The notes below the pieces were generated by a model. That model saw only the letters and a list, made by a program, of their open reading frames with translations, ran no database searches and was not told the origin of the DNA. DNA of 64,000 bases from assembly GCA_013214355.1 (NCBI GenBank), contig JABSSL010000006.1, positions 38,382 through 102,381 on the forward strand, given 5' to 3'. Positions 17,485 through 26,145 of this stretch are shown piece after piece; the first letter of the stretch is position 1; every line of letters begins with the position of its first letter. The translations under genes were made by a program, and so were the position numbers. This DNA comes from Saprospiraceae bacterium (GTDB lineage Bacteria > Bacteroidota > Bacteroidia > Chitinophagales > Saprospiraceae).

Positions 17485-18855
17485 TTATTTTTGCTCTAGA
17501 GGTGCTTCGCCTCCATTTATGGCTTGAGGATCAATGCAAAATAATAACGGACTATCGCTTCCAGGTTGGTCACGAGAAGTCAGGGCTATAAACGTACCGC
17601 AAGTAATGGCATTGGCCGCCGCCCCAACAATGGTCCAGGCACTGAATGGGGTTCTAGCTCCAGTATTGCTATCATCCCAAATCATGGAACCAACTTTTCC
17701 TGGAACCAACAGATCGGCTCTAACACATCTGATGGCATCTAGCGCTGGCTTGTTGTACCCCGACTGACAAACGACCCCTAAGGCTCGATAACCTTCGGGA
17801 GCAATTGGACGCCAGAAGGAACCATCCCTAGCAGCCCCTGAGCCCGAATCTTTCCAGATGAGTTCAAAATCTACGGGCGGAGCTAAAACCCCTTCTTCTA
17901 ATGGTTTAACGAGTTGAACACTACCCGCGGGCGGAGCTCCATAACCCCTTTGGGCAAAATCTCCTAAAGAATAATAACCATCTGGCACCTCGGGTCTATA
18001 AAATGAACCATCATACTGCCCTTCACTCTTTCTATCATTCCATCGAAGCGTAAAATTTTCCGCTGGGAGTAGCTCGATTTTCGCTTGAGATGGTACTTCT
18101 ATAAAATTGGAAGTCTCTCCATTCAATAGGAATCCCCTTAAGGTACCACTGTAACTACCCTTACTATCTTCTACTTGACTAATGCTGGTATTGTCTCCTC
18201 CCGCTTGGCCTTGATTAAAATTATATTCAGCGACTAAGCCTTCTGTACCTGACTGGCCTGGCATTCGGACTGTGCTCCAAAGACGGACGTAATCCATGGT
18301 ACCTTTGAAGTATCTGGTATTGTTGGTAACATTGGTGCCCAAAACGACTTCGTAAGGTGTTCCATCAAAATCAGGAATAGTCCCAGAAGAAGAGGCTTCT
18401 AAGGCTCCGTCGAGGTAAAGATGTAATTTCTTATCATCGTCTTTGACCATCATAAAGTGATGCCATTCTCCATCATTGACTGCCGTGTTGCTTCTGATAT
18501 CCAGGCCTCCAGCATTACGCGGGGGATTTCGGATAATACATCGTAATTTCTCGCCGGAAATCTCTGCATAAATGGCGGTGGATGACCCTGTCCGAACATT
18601 AAAGATTGCACCACGTTCTCCTTTAAACCTCCCTTCTATGGTGAAACTTCCAGCGTAGGAAGGTACCTGCCCAATCAACACATAGTCATCATCCCCAGAA
18701 AAATTCAATGCCCTATTTTCGGGCATATCATTATTAATGGTGTCCCCCCTACTCCAGGCATTCAAATCATCCAGCGTAAACCCACCTTGAGCGGATAGGT
18801 TCAGAAACAATAAACTGAACCCTATTCCTAGTAATAAATTTCTGCTATTCATCAT
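17485..18855 (-). CDS. Secreted LamG-domain protein with Vps62/DUF946-like repeats
   Basis: A 456-residue exported protein with a signal peptide ending NLSAQ (about residue 23). A LamG/concanavalin-like domain (about 48-215) contains ALNFSGDDDYVLIG, WHHFMMVKDDDKKLHLYLDG and TMDYVRLWSTVR. After about residue 255 come at least two, probably three, copies of a unit with W.D.GS.A..DGSFWRP..P.GY..LG....GY..P, the hallmark of the Vps62/DUF946 family known from fungi, plants and some bacteria. No T9SS tail is seen. It lies 9 bp downstream of the collar-domain gene in the same direction, so the two form an operon of surface or secreted proteins. Function unknown; carbohydrate binding is plausible for LamG. 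Confidence 0.75.
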   Translation of the reverse strand: MMNSRNLLLGIGFSLLFLNLSAQGGFTLDDLNAWSRGDTINNDMPENRALNFSGDDDYVLIGQVPSYAGSFTIEGRFKGERGAIFNVRTGSSTAIYAEISGEKLRCIIRNPPRNAGGLDIRSNTAVNDGEWHHFMMVKDDDKKLHLYLDGALEASSSGTIPDFDGTPYEVVLGTNVTNNTRYFKGTMDYVRLWSTVRMPGQSGTEGLVAEYNFNQGQAGGDNTSISQVEDSKGSYSGTLRGFLLNGETSNFIEVPSQAKIELLPAENFTLRWNDRKSEGQYDGSFYRPEVPDGYYSLGDFAQRGYGAPPAGSVQLVKPLEEGVLAPPVDFELIWKDSGSGAARDGSFWRPIAPEGYRALGVVCQSGYNKPALDAIRCVRADLLVPGKVGSMIWDDSNTGARTPFSAWTIVGAAANAITCGTFIALTSRDQPGSDSPLLFCIDPQAINGGEAPLEQK

Positions 18856-18864
18856 GGTGTAATT

Positions 18865-19560
18865 TTAACTTCTTGATGGGTATGTTCCTTGAAGTGCAAT
18901 GATGTATCTCATACCTAAATATGGATTCCTAACAGAAAAGTATTGGCCACCTCCTACATTGTTGCCTCCACTACCGCTAAGCTGGCTATTGGCTTCATTA
19001 CCCACCGTAACAAATGATTTAGCTCCTTTTATATAGAGCTCCGATGTTTTAGTAGGGTCCAGTTCAAAGCCCGGAATTGTAGATCCGCCATAATTGTGGT
19101 TGTGAGGCGGTAGGTTGTTTTGCGTTAAGGTTACGGATTCTCGCCCTGATTTCTCGCCCTGATTAACTATTGACAATCCAGGTCCGGATCCAACACCAAC
19201 CGGTACCCTTCCTCTTAGATCTGGTAAGGCAAAAGTGGTGCGGCCGTCACCACCATACATGGTGCCTAGTATTGAAAACAAAGCTGAATACTGAGAAATG
19301 GGTAATAGTTGTCCCTAACACAAAGCCCATCCCCGTGGGGCAAAATTGCCTGCAAATAGTATTACTTCCCCCAAAAAAGGATCGTTTGATACGTCCTCCC
19401 CTTTTTCAATATTTTTCAAACTGGCCAATTCTTCTTTCATCTGTTCCAACTCGACAATGATGTCTTGATTGGATCGCTCTGTGACCGTTGAAGAAGTAAG
19501 AAATAAGCAAGCTATCAGGGCAATACATGCCACTGGGAGTAAATAAGAGCTCTTTTTCAT
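18865..19560 (-). pseudogene. Secreted phage-tail-collar-like protein interrupted by in-frame TAG
   Basis: The minus-strand frame 19560-18865 spans 232 codons and encodes one protein broken by a TAG at 19315-19317 (codon 82). The N-terminal piece has a signal anchor, a short coiled coil (IVELEQMKEELASLK) and the start of a tail-collar domain (GEVILFAGNFAPRGWALC). Directly after the TAG the same frame continues GQLLPISQYSALFSILGTM, YGGDGRTTFALPDLRGRVPV and the Gly/Asn-rich C-terminal half. The usual family text has CQGQ at this point, so a CAG-to-TAG change explains it fully. Collar-domain proteins of this size (microcystin-dependent-protein type) occur outside phages. Whether the lesion is real, read through or a base-call error is open. 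Confidence 0.8.
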
Positions 19561-20321
19561 TTTTTGACGTTTTTGCGTTAAATGTTTTAAATCAGTTCGG
19601 TGTATAGCGGTTTTTTGTGAAAAACTAACAGCCTAATTTATCTAAGCATTCCCTAAGTGCTTATCTCACCCTACGGATCGTCCTAATAGCTGTTGTACTT
19701 TTCCTGCTGTGGACTATCCTGACGCTGCCTCGATTCAAAAGACAGGACAAATAAGCCCTTGAAAAACCCCTTTATATCGAGCACAGACGGAGTTTGACTA
19801 TGATGCTGTCTAGGTGCGCCTTGACTCACACAGCCATCACTGACTGGGCAAGCCATTCTATCCTTCTTACTTCAGTTAATAGTGCCGGATGTGATAGGGC
19901 CTATGGCCTGTTTTGCTAATTTAATGGTACCCTTCCTCAGCACAGCGATAAGGTGCAAGTATCTACATCGATAGCAGACGGTTGCCCTTGCCACTTTGTG
20001 TACATTGGGAACGGGAGCTGCTTATCCTCAAAATATCAACCCCTCGGTTGATTGGATCTAAGCTAGATAGTTGCAATAGGTATCCGATTCCGGTTGGGTA
20101 CCTAAGTTAATCATTATTCAATCAACTTTTGACTATACTAGAGATTTTTCAAAGTTGATGACCTGTGATGGCAGCTGAGTGTTATTTTCCAAGATCGGGC
20201 TATATTTTTCGAAGCTCTATTCTTCGATATAACGGCATGGACGCTCTACACTATGTTTTATTTTAAATAGTTTTGGAACTAAACTAAGTCAAGGTGAGTT
20301 GGAACTCATAAAACCAAAACC
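19561..20321. other. 761-bp region without a confident gene
   Basis: No convincing coding region on either strand. At about 19629-19755 plus-strand codons spell a possible membrane helix (RIVLIAVVLFLLWTILTLP) with no start codon, perhaps a gene remnant. The region holds the presumed promoters of the collar gene (minus) and the DUF4291 gene (plus), including TAGTTTTG at 20268-20275, which fits TAnnTTTG 46 bp before the DUF4291 ATG. Confidence 0.5.
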
Positions 20322-20963
20322 ATGAAACTAAGAACTATTCCTTACCAGGATTATGAGAAGGATCTACCGCAGTCAGGACAGCACATCTTAGCCCAGCAAA
20401 ATGCTGACGCTGTCATTGTTTACCAGGCCTTCAATCCCCGTATTGCCTCCTATGCCGCAGCACATCAAATCTTTGGAGGCGATCATTACAGTTACAACCG
20501 CATGACCTGGATCAAACCGAATTTCCTATGGATGATGTATCGTTGTGGTTGGGCGATGAAAGAAAATCAGAAGCGAGTACTCGCCATTGAAATAGCTAAA
20601 GAGCACTTTGATGAAATTCTAGCTGGAGCGGTGCATTCTGCTTTTAAGGCAGATAAGTATGAAAATGTGGAGACCTGGCAGGCTGCGGTGAAGAATTCCA
20701 ATGTTCGTCTGCAATGGGATCCAGATCACGATCCATACGGATGCAAATTGGAGCGACGAGCTATACAACTAGGCATGCGAGGGGAGATGCAAACGCTATT
20801 TGGCAAAGAGTGGATTCGGTCAATCGAGGATATCACTGACTTCGTTTTGGAGCAGGGGAAACTTGTACAGGCGAAGGCACTGGATCAACTGCTGGTGGTT
20901 CAGGAAGAGGTTTACTTACCAAATTCTGACCGGGTGGATCTGGTGAAACTTGGATTAGACTAA
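20322..20963 (+). CDS. DUF4291-domain protein
   Basis: A 213-residue protein matching DUF4291 over its whole length. The diagnostic text is VIVYQAFNPRIASYAAAHQ, followed by RMTWIKPNFLWMMYRCGWA and VLAIEIAKEHFDEIL, with a WDPDHDPYG segment and a LERRAIQLG segment near the middle. The family is widespread in bacteria and fungi, and I know of no established activity; the strongly conserved WIKP and WMMYR motifs suggest an active site. There is no signal peptide, so it is cytoplasmic. It is monocistronic, with an inverted-repeat element 8 bp after its stop and an upstream gap of over 700 bp. Confidence 0.88.
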   Translation: MKLRTIPYQDYEKDLPQSGQHILAQQNADAVIVYQAFNPRIASYAAAHQIFGGDHYSYNRMTWIKPNFLWMMYRCGWAMKENQKRVLAIEIAKEHFDEILAGAVHSAFKADKYENVETWQAAVKNSNVRLQWDPDHDPYGCKLERRAIQLGMRGEMQTLFGKEWIRSIEDITDFVLEQGKLVQAKALDQLLVVQEEVYLPNSDRVDLVKLGLD

Positions 20964-20970
20964 GAGTATA

Positions 20971-21130
20971 TTTAAAAATCCAGAATTGTCCCTGTCCGGC
21001 GGCCAGACGGGCGAGGGCGAGCAAATTTTGTTCTGAGTGAGGCAAAAAACCTGCCTTTGCCGGCAGGCAGGTGTAGGCATATTCCGTAATCCCGGAACGG
21101 CACCTGGAAGGTACGGCGAGGATTTTTAAA
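20971..21130. repeat. 160-bp MITE-like inverted-repeat element
   Basis: Terminal arms TTTAAAAATCC (20971-20981) and GGATTTTTAAA (21120-21130) are perfect inverted repeats. Inside are GGCGGCCAGAC (20998-21008, the inverse of the block in the 1671 element) and a G/C-rich hairpin near 21047-21070 (CCTGCC..GGCAGG). It starts 8 bp after the DUF4291 stop and encodes nothing. No clear target duplication is visible. Confidence 0.55.
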
Positions 21131-21199
21131 GAAGCACAGGAGAAAATGTGCCGACCCTAGCCGATTGATGGAAGTTTAAATCAGTTCATACTCTAAGCT

Positions 21200-22380
21200 T
21201 CATTTTTCAGCAGCTACCTCATGCGGATAACTGTCGATGTTTAATGTTTTCGATATGGTGAAATGGAAGCGGGTACCGCTAGGCTTATTCTCCGATATCC
21301 AAATATTTCCTTCGTGTAGGTTAACGATGCGTTTGCAAATGGATAAGCCTACGCGCCACTCCCCGGAAATTTATGGCGTGTATTTAGCCGCTTAAATGGC
21401 TTGAATATATATTCTTGAAACTCCCTATCAATCCCAATTCCATTATCCATTACCGTGAATAGCCATTCTTGGTCTTTCTCTTGGAGTTTGATGACTATTT
21501 GAGGGGTGGCGGATTCATTAAATTTGATGCCATTGGTAATTAGGTTAGTGAACAGCATCTTAATTCTTTCAGGTTGGCAAGAAATATTTACATCCTTGAC
21601 CTTAAGCTCTAGTTTGGCTTGTTTCTCGTTGGTTAAAGCGGATAAGTCTTGCACAACCTCATCTAGAATCTCATAGATCGGGATAGTCTGATAGTGAAAT
21701 TCTGCTTTTTCTAGTTTGGAGTAAATGAGAATTTGACGAATTAACTTTGACATTCGGGAGGCCCCGTCCTTGACAAAGTTTAGATACTCTTTGCCTTCTT
21801 CATCGAGTAAGTTGGCGTATTTCATTTCAAACAGGCCCATAAAACCTCCAATCATACGCAGGGGCTCCTGTAAATCGTGAGAGGTAGCGTAGGCAAATTG
21901 TTCTAAATCTACGTTAGCTATTTCCAACTTTCGGTTTACTTCTTCCAGCATTTTGTTGCGTTCGATCAGTTGGAGTTCCATTAATTTCCTCTCCGTAATG
22001 TCTTCGTAAGCCCCAAGAATGCCGATGACTTTTCCCTGGGCATTAAATAAGGGGATCTTGCTTGTTCTAAGCCAACGCGTGGATCCATCATTGATAGTTT
22101 GTGGCTCTTCATAATTGATCTGTGCCTTTCCTGAATCCATCACCGCCTTGTCGATCTTCCTGAAAAACAGCGACTCCTCCCTGCTCCAGGCCATATCAAA
22201 GTCTGTTTTACCAACTAATTCTTGTGGATGATTGAAACCAGCAGAAGTAGCAAAGTTCTGATTGCATCCCATATAAACAGACTCCCTATCTTTCCAGAAT
22301 ACATAGGAAGGGATATTATCTAATACCAGTTGGAGGAGTTTTTCACGCTGCAGTAAATCCACTTTCATTAGTTTCGACAC
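21200..22380 (-). pseudogene. PAS-domain sensor histidine kinase, frameshifted near the C-terminus
   Basis: The ATG at 22380 opens a kinase with a PAS domain plus PAC (about 12-132, ending GAYEDITERK), a coiled-coil linker, a HisKA box with phospho-acceptor His168 (ATSHDLQEPLR) and an HATPase_c domain (N-box TNLITNGIKFN, G1 box VMDNGIGID). The frame stops at 21349 just after FPGSGA, yet in another frame the sequence continues as VGLSICKRIVNLHEGNIWI to a TGA at 21200-21202. The join is a GCGC in place of GC at about 21352-21355. Removing two bases restores a 392-residue kinase of normal length. No response regulator is adjacent. No signal peptide or membrane helix is seen, so it is cytoplasmic. 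Confidence 0.85.
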
Positions 22381-22534
22381 ATGTTCTTAGTAGTGACTAC
22401 GAAACTTTTAAGGTAAGGTTTTCTAGTGCGAGAAGAAAACGCTCCGGTCGGTAATTTAAACTTTAGCAAATTTTTCTATATGACCATTACTGGGGTGTAA
22501 TTTCGAATGCTATCCGGTGAATTAGCCAATGGCT

Positions 22535-23332
22535 TTATTGATCTAGGACTTTGCGGGTAACGTCCATCAGTTTCTTAATCTCCTCCTTACTGTAGGCTGA
22601 CGCATGCGCTCTCCCGAAGCCTCCGGCATCATTGTCAAAGTATTGACCTGAGATATCTTTGTATTGTTCACCAATTGCTAGATCGTATATAATATCTCCA
22701 CCCTTATCAGCCGACGACCAGAACTGCCCAAAGGCTTCTTGTACCATTTTGGTATTGAGCAGGGAGCCTGGATTGACGGCAATGACGGAGATGTCTGGTT
22801 CGGTTCTGGCTAGGTGGAAGCTCCACATGGTAATGGCCAATTTGCTCTGTGCGTAGGTCGCTCTTGAGGATTGCATTTGCTCGCCCTGTAGCGTGGAATA
22901 AGCAATCGGAGATTGCGCTGCGGAACTGAGATTGATTATCCGGGGTGCGTTGGCCTGTTTCAGTAAGGGTAATAGTTCCTGCGTTAAGACGACGGGAGCA
23001 AAGTAGTTGACAACATAACGGAGGTCAAAGCCTTGTTCATTAGTCGCAGTAGTACTGTTGAATACCCCCGCATTATTGATCAATACATCGAGTTCTAATA
23101 GCTGACTACGGACCTCAGTAGCCATACTGCGAACAGCCAGTAAATCTGAGAAATCAGCGATCAGGCCCTTTATCTTCTCATTAGCGGATACGGATTTGAT
23201 TTCCGTTACTACTGCTTCTACCTTATTGGGATTGCGACCATGTAGGTAGATTTCATGTCCGGCTTGGGCAAGTTTGATGGCGGCGAGTTTCCCGATTCCA
23301 TCTGTACTGCCGGTGATCAATATCTTCTTCAT
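22535..23332 (-). CDS. SDR-family NAD(P)-dependent oxidoreductase
   Basis: A 265-residue short-chain dehydrogenase with TGSTDGIG cofactor binding (residues 7-14), the LHGRN stretch after beta-2 that favours NADP(H), NNAG, and the catalytic Ser...ATYAQSKLA with Tyr and Lys. The ending differs from the classical FabG type and resembles retinol-dehydrogenase or WWOX-like SDRs. It is the last gene of a five-gene minus-strand redox operon and overlaps the LLM oxidoreductase by 4 bp, so the two are translationally coupled. A reductase acting on a carbonyl compound is likely; the substrate is unknown. Confidence 0.9.
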   Translation of the reverse strand: MKKILITGSTDGIGKLAAIKLAQAGHEIYLHGRNPNKVEAVVTEIKSVSANEKIKGLIADFSDLLAVRSMATEVRSQLLELDVLINNAGVFNSTTATNEQGFDLRYVVNYFAPVVLTQELLPLLKQANAPRIINLSSAAQSPIAYSTLQGEQMQSSRATYAQSKLAITMWSFHLARTEPDISVIAVNPGSLLNTKMVQEAFGQFWSSADKGGDIIYDLAIGEQYKDISGQYFDNDAGGFGRAHASAYSKEEIKKLMDVTRKVLDQ

Positions 23333-24306
23333 GTCAAACTCGTTTCTTTTTGATGGGTGTGAAAGTGGGGGAGGACAGCTTCGGCCAGTTTTTCTAATGT
23401 ATCCGGTATATCTCCTTGATTGAATCGTAGGTTTATAGCTACATGGTTGACCCCCATCTCCTGTAAATAGTGAAGATAGTCAATGAGATATTTTACCCCA
23501 ATGCGGAATCCCAAGTGGATAGGTTGAGGTTTGCTATCCTCATCTTTTTGTAAATCCACATACAATGGCTGCATAAAGGGCTTACTTTGATCATGTCCGG
23601 CTACCAAGGCACACCATTGCGTAATCGTAAATTGTTGTTGCATCAAGTGCTTAGGGTATGAGATCCAGCCATCCCCATGCTCCGCATTCCATTCAAGAGA
23701 CTGCCTGCTATAACCGGTAATTAGCATCGGAATTTTGCTGCCTACTGGCTTGGGTAGAATATCAATATGTCCAGGCAAGTGGCCAAAGTAGGATTCCTGG
23801 AGAGCGGGAAAAGGTTCTGCAGCCTTCCTCAGATAGGTAAAGGCATGGCGAAATAGCGCTCCACGTTCGGCATGTTCAATTCCCATGGCCGGATACTCTT
23901 CGTATCGATCGCCCGAAGCTACCCCTAAAATCAATCGTCCGTTGGACAATTGATCAATGGTCGCAGCTGACTTTGCCACGTGCAAAGGGTGATGAAGTGG
24001 CAATGCAATACTCGCCACCCCCAAAGCAATTTCTCTAGTTTGGCCTGCCAAATACCCGAGATAGGTAAATGGGTCAAAGGTTTGTCCTGCATCTCCGAAG
24101 GAGGGAACATGAAAAGGGACATCTCTGATCCACAAAGCTTTAAAGCCTAGCCGTTCAATGAGCTGTACCCTTTCCAGATGATCCTTCATCTGTGGTATTG
24201 GACTTTGAGCATAATTTTCAATTGGCACCACCACTCCCAAACTCAATTTATTGGCTTGGAAAGTGCTATCGTAGCCTTTGTTGATGGATTCAAATGCTTT
24301 TATCAT
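23329..24306 (-). CDS. LLM-class flavin-dependent oxidoreductase
   Basis: A 325-residue luciferase-like monooxygenase TIM barrel. Visible family text includes GFKALWIRDVPFH, FDPFTYLGYLAGQT, IALGVASIALPLHHPLHVAKSAATIDQLSNGR and LILGVASGDR, the standard FMN-binding strands of bacterial LLM enzymes. It lies 5 bp from DUF1330 upstream and overlaps the SDR downstream by 4 bp. With the quinol monooxygenase and MDR reductase of the same operon it suggests oxidative or reductive processing of a quinone- or enone-like compound, supplied with FMNH2 or F420-like reductant by an unidentified partner. Confidence 0.9.
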   Translation of the reverse strand: MIKAFESINKGYDSTFQANKLSLGVVVPIENYAQSPIPQMKDHLERVQLIERLGFKALWIRDVPFHVPSFGDAGQTFDPFTYLGYLAGQTREIALGVASIALPLHHPLHVAKSAATIDQLSNGRLILGVASGDRYEEYPAMGIEHAERGALFRHAFTYLRKAAEPFPALQESYFGHLPGHIDILPKPVGSKIPMLITGYSRQSLEWNAEHGDGWISYPKHLMQQQFTITQWCALVAGHDQSKPFMQPLYVDLQKDEDSKPQPIHLGFRIGVKYLIDYLHYLQEMGVNHVAINLRFNQGDIPDTLEKLAEAVLPHFHTHQKETSLT

Positions 24307-24311
24307 ATTGC

Positions 24312-24614
24312 CTATGCTAAGTCATCCTTAGCTTCGATTAAAAAGTGATTACTGATAGATCCTTCGGTTCTAGCCTGCAAGTGTGGCGCATAGGCTGGAT
24401 CGTTCATGAAAGCCATGGCCGCTTCCTTGGACGGCCAGGTGATAATAATACGTAGGGCAGCGGCACTACTTTCTCCTTCCACTTGCTCATGACTGGCAGT
24501 GCGAGCCACATACTTCCCGCCATGCTTTGTTACCAAGGCATTGGCAGTGGGTAGGTAGTCAGGAATCCACTCTTGAGAAGTGGGCGTTACTTCTAACACG
24601 GAGTAATAAGACAT
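24312..24614 (-). CDS. DUF1330-family protein
   Basis: A 100-residue protein matching the DUF1330 dimeric alpha-beta-barrel fold: YLPTANALVTKHGGKYVAR, then WPSKEAAMAFMNDPAYAPHL and a C-terminal beta strand (NHFLIEA). The fold is related to ABM monooxygenases and EthD proteins. No activity has been firmly set for the family. Its place between the MDR reductase and the LLM enzyme implies a role in the same redox pathway. There is no signal sequence. Confidence 0.82.
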   Translation of the reverse strand: MSYYSVLEVTPTSQEWIPDYLPTANALVTKHGGKYVARTASHEQVEGESSAAALRIIITWPSKEAAMAFMNDPAYAPHLQARTEGSISNHFLIEAKDDLA

Positions 24615-24652
24615 AATTCAATACTATTTGATGGCTGTTAATGTGTGTGGGA

Positions 24653-25660
24653 CTAAAATCCTTCCAACACGATTTTACCTTTAACTGCGTGGGTCTCCAA
24701 TAAAGCATGAGCTTTCCTAAGGTTAGTGGCATTAATTGCACCTAGATTTTCACCCATTGTCGTTTTTAATACCCCCGCATCGATCAGGCGAGCAGTTTCA
24801 TTCAAAATTCGATGTTGCTCGATCATATCCTCTGTTTGGTAAAGAGAACGGGTGAACATCAATTCAATGTGTGTCGAAACGGCTTTGCGTTTAAATGGCA
24901 TTACATTCAAGATTTTGGGATCGTCAATAAAGCCAAACTTACCTTGTGGTTTGATGATCTTGACAATCTCGTCAATGTGTTGCTCCGTAGCATTTAGGCT
25001 GACCACATAGTCTGGCTCAGGAAGTCCGTACTGCGTGAATTCGGCACTCAGTTTGTTGCGATGATTGATCACATGATTGGCGCCTAATTCCTTCAACCAA
25101 GCCGTCGTGATTTCCCTTGAGGCGGTACCAATGATGTTAAGTTGGGTAAGTTGTTTTAGAAGTTGAACCATAATGGAACCGACCCCGCCTGCGGCTCCAA
25201 TTACCAATATGCTCTTATTGGGGTTTTCCTTATCTACTTCCATCCGATCAAAGAGGAGTTCCCAGGCGGTAAGGGTGGTCAGTGGCAAAGCAGCAGCTTC
25301 TCCAAATGATAAGCTCTTGGGCTTATGTCCTACGATCCTTTCATCTACCAACTGAAATTCGGCGTAGCTACCCGTACGGCCTAAATCTCCAGCATACCAA
25401 ACTTCGTCCCCGACTTCAAATAGCGAGGCCTCTTCTCCGACAGCTTTGACCACTCCGGTCGCATCCCATCCGAGGATCTTCCACTGATCACCTGCTGGTT
25501 TAACCCCTTGTCTTACCTTGTAATCTACCGGGTTCACGGCTATGGCTTTGACTTGTACCAAGATATCTTTTCCACTTACTTCTGGAATGGGGAGATCGAT
25601 ATCTTGTAGTGAAAGTTTGTCGCTGATCGGTAGGTTTTCTTGATATCCTATGGCGTTCAT
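24653..25660 (-). CDS. Zinc-type MDR alcohol dehydrogenase / quinone oxidoreductase
   Basis: A 335-residue medium-chain dehydrogenase/reductase. The GroES-like N-terminal half (VKAIAVNPVDYKVRQG, GWDATGVVKAVG) is followed by the Rossmann half with VIGAAGGVGSIMVQLLKQL. The zinc-binding Cys residues of true alcohol dehydrogenases are absent, and the VNPVDYK text marks the zinc-independent quinone oxidoreductase branch, which reduces quinones or conjugated enones with NADPH. It is second in the minus-strand redox operon, 20 bp after the ABM monooxygenase. Confidence 0.9.
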   Translation of the reverse strand: MNAIGYQENLPISDKLSLQDIDLPIPEVSGKDILVQVKAIAVNPVDYKVRQGVKPAGDQWKILGWDATGVVKAVGEEASLFEVGDEVWYAGDLGRTGSYAEFQLVDERIVGHKPKSLSFGEAAALPLTTLTAWELLFDRMEVDKENPNKSILVIGAAGGVGSIMVQLLKQLTQLNIIGTASREITTAWLKELGANHVINHRNKLSAEFTQYGLPEPDYVVSLNATEQHIDEIVKIIKPQGKFGFIDDPKILNVMPFKRKAVSTHIELMFTRSLYQTEDMIEQHRILNETARLIDAGVLKTTMGENLGAINATNLRKAHALLETHAVKGKIVLEGF

Positions 25661-25680
25661 GTCGTGTGTTTTAGTGCTAA

Positions 25681-25977
25681 TTATCCGATAAGGGTCATTT
25701 CATGTAAGACGAATTCCTCCACGGCTCCATCGGTAGCCTCCATATACTGGGCCAGATGCTCATTTTGCATATGCTTTTGCCATAGATCGCGGCTTTCCCA
25801 GTTTTCGAAGAATAGGAACAGGTTAGGGTTTTCGTTATCCTGATGTAAATCATAGTTGATGCAACCTTCTTCCGCTCGCGTAATGGGAATCAGTTTCAAT
25901 AGTTCGGATTGAACGAGTTCTCTCTGCTCTTCTTTGGCTAATATTTTAGCAACAATGGTCAATTGTTGATTTGGCAT
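25681..25977 (-). CDS. Putative quinol monooxygenase (ABM domain)
   Basis: A 98-residue ABM-domain protein (antibiotic biosynthesis monooxygenase fold), close in layout to YgiN-type quinol monooxygenase: LTIVAKILAKEEQREL, then EEGCINYDLHQDNENPNLFLFFENWES and HLAQYM. These small dimeric proteins oxidise quinols or similar aromatic substrates without a cofactor. It leads the five-gene redox operon and is divergent from the AraC gene at 26146, which probably controls it. Confidence 0.87.
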   Translation of the reverse strand: MPNQQLTIVAKILAKEEQRELVQSELLKLIPITRAEEGCINYDLHQDNENPNLFLFFENWESRDLWQKHMQNEHLAQYMEATDGAVEEFVLHEMTLIG

Positions 25978-26145
25978 CTTATTTCTTTTAGGAATAATTA
26001 ATTAATAACACCACAAAATTCGGAGTTTTTATTGGTGGGATTAAGGTAGATTTAAGGGTGGGTTTGGTATTTTTCAAGGTTTGTGTAAGGCTATCTTGTG
26101 TCTTTAGTATGCTTTTTACTTATTTTTGAAGAAAAAAAGAGGAAA

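Noticed and set aside
19315..19317. Genome-wide TAG recoding or pyrrolysine
   Set aside because: Several intact genes in the window end in TAG at their natural ends, and no pyl genes are present.
18865..19560. Prophage tail gene
   Set aside because: It has a signal peptide and no adjacent phage genes; collar domains also occur in chromosomal exported proteins.
19629..19755. Small membrane protein
   Set aside because: A plausible helix is encoded, but a stop lies just before it and no start codon is present; may be a remnant.
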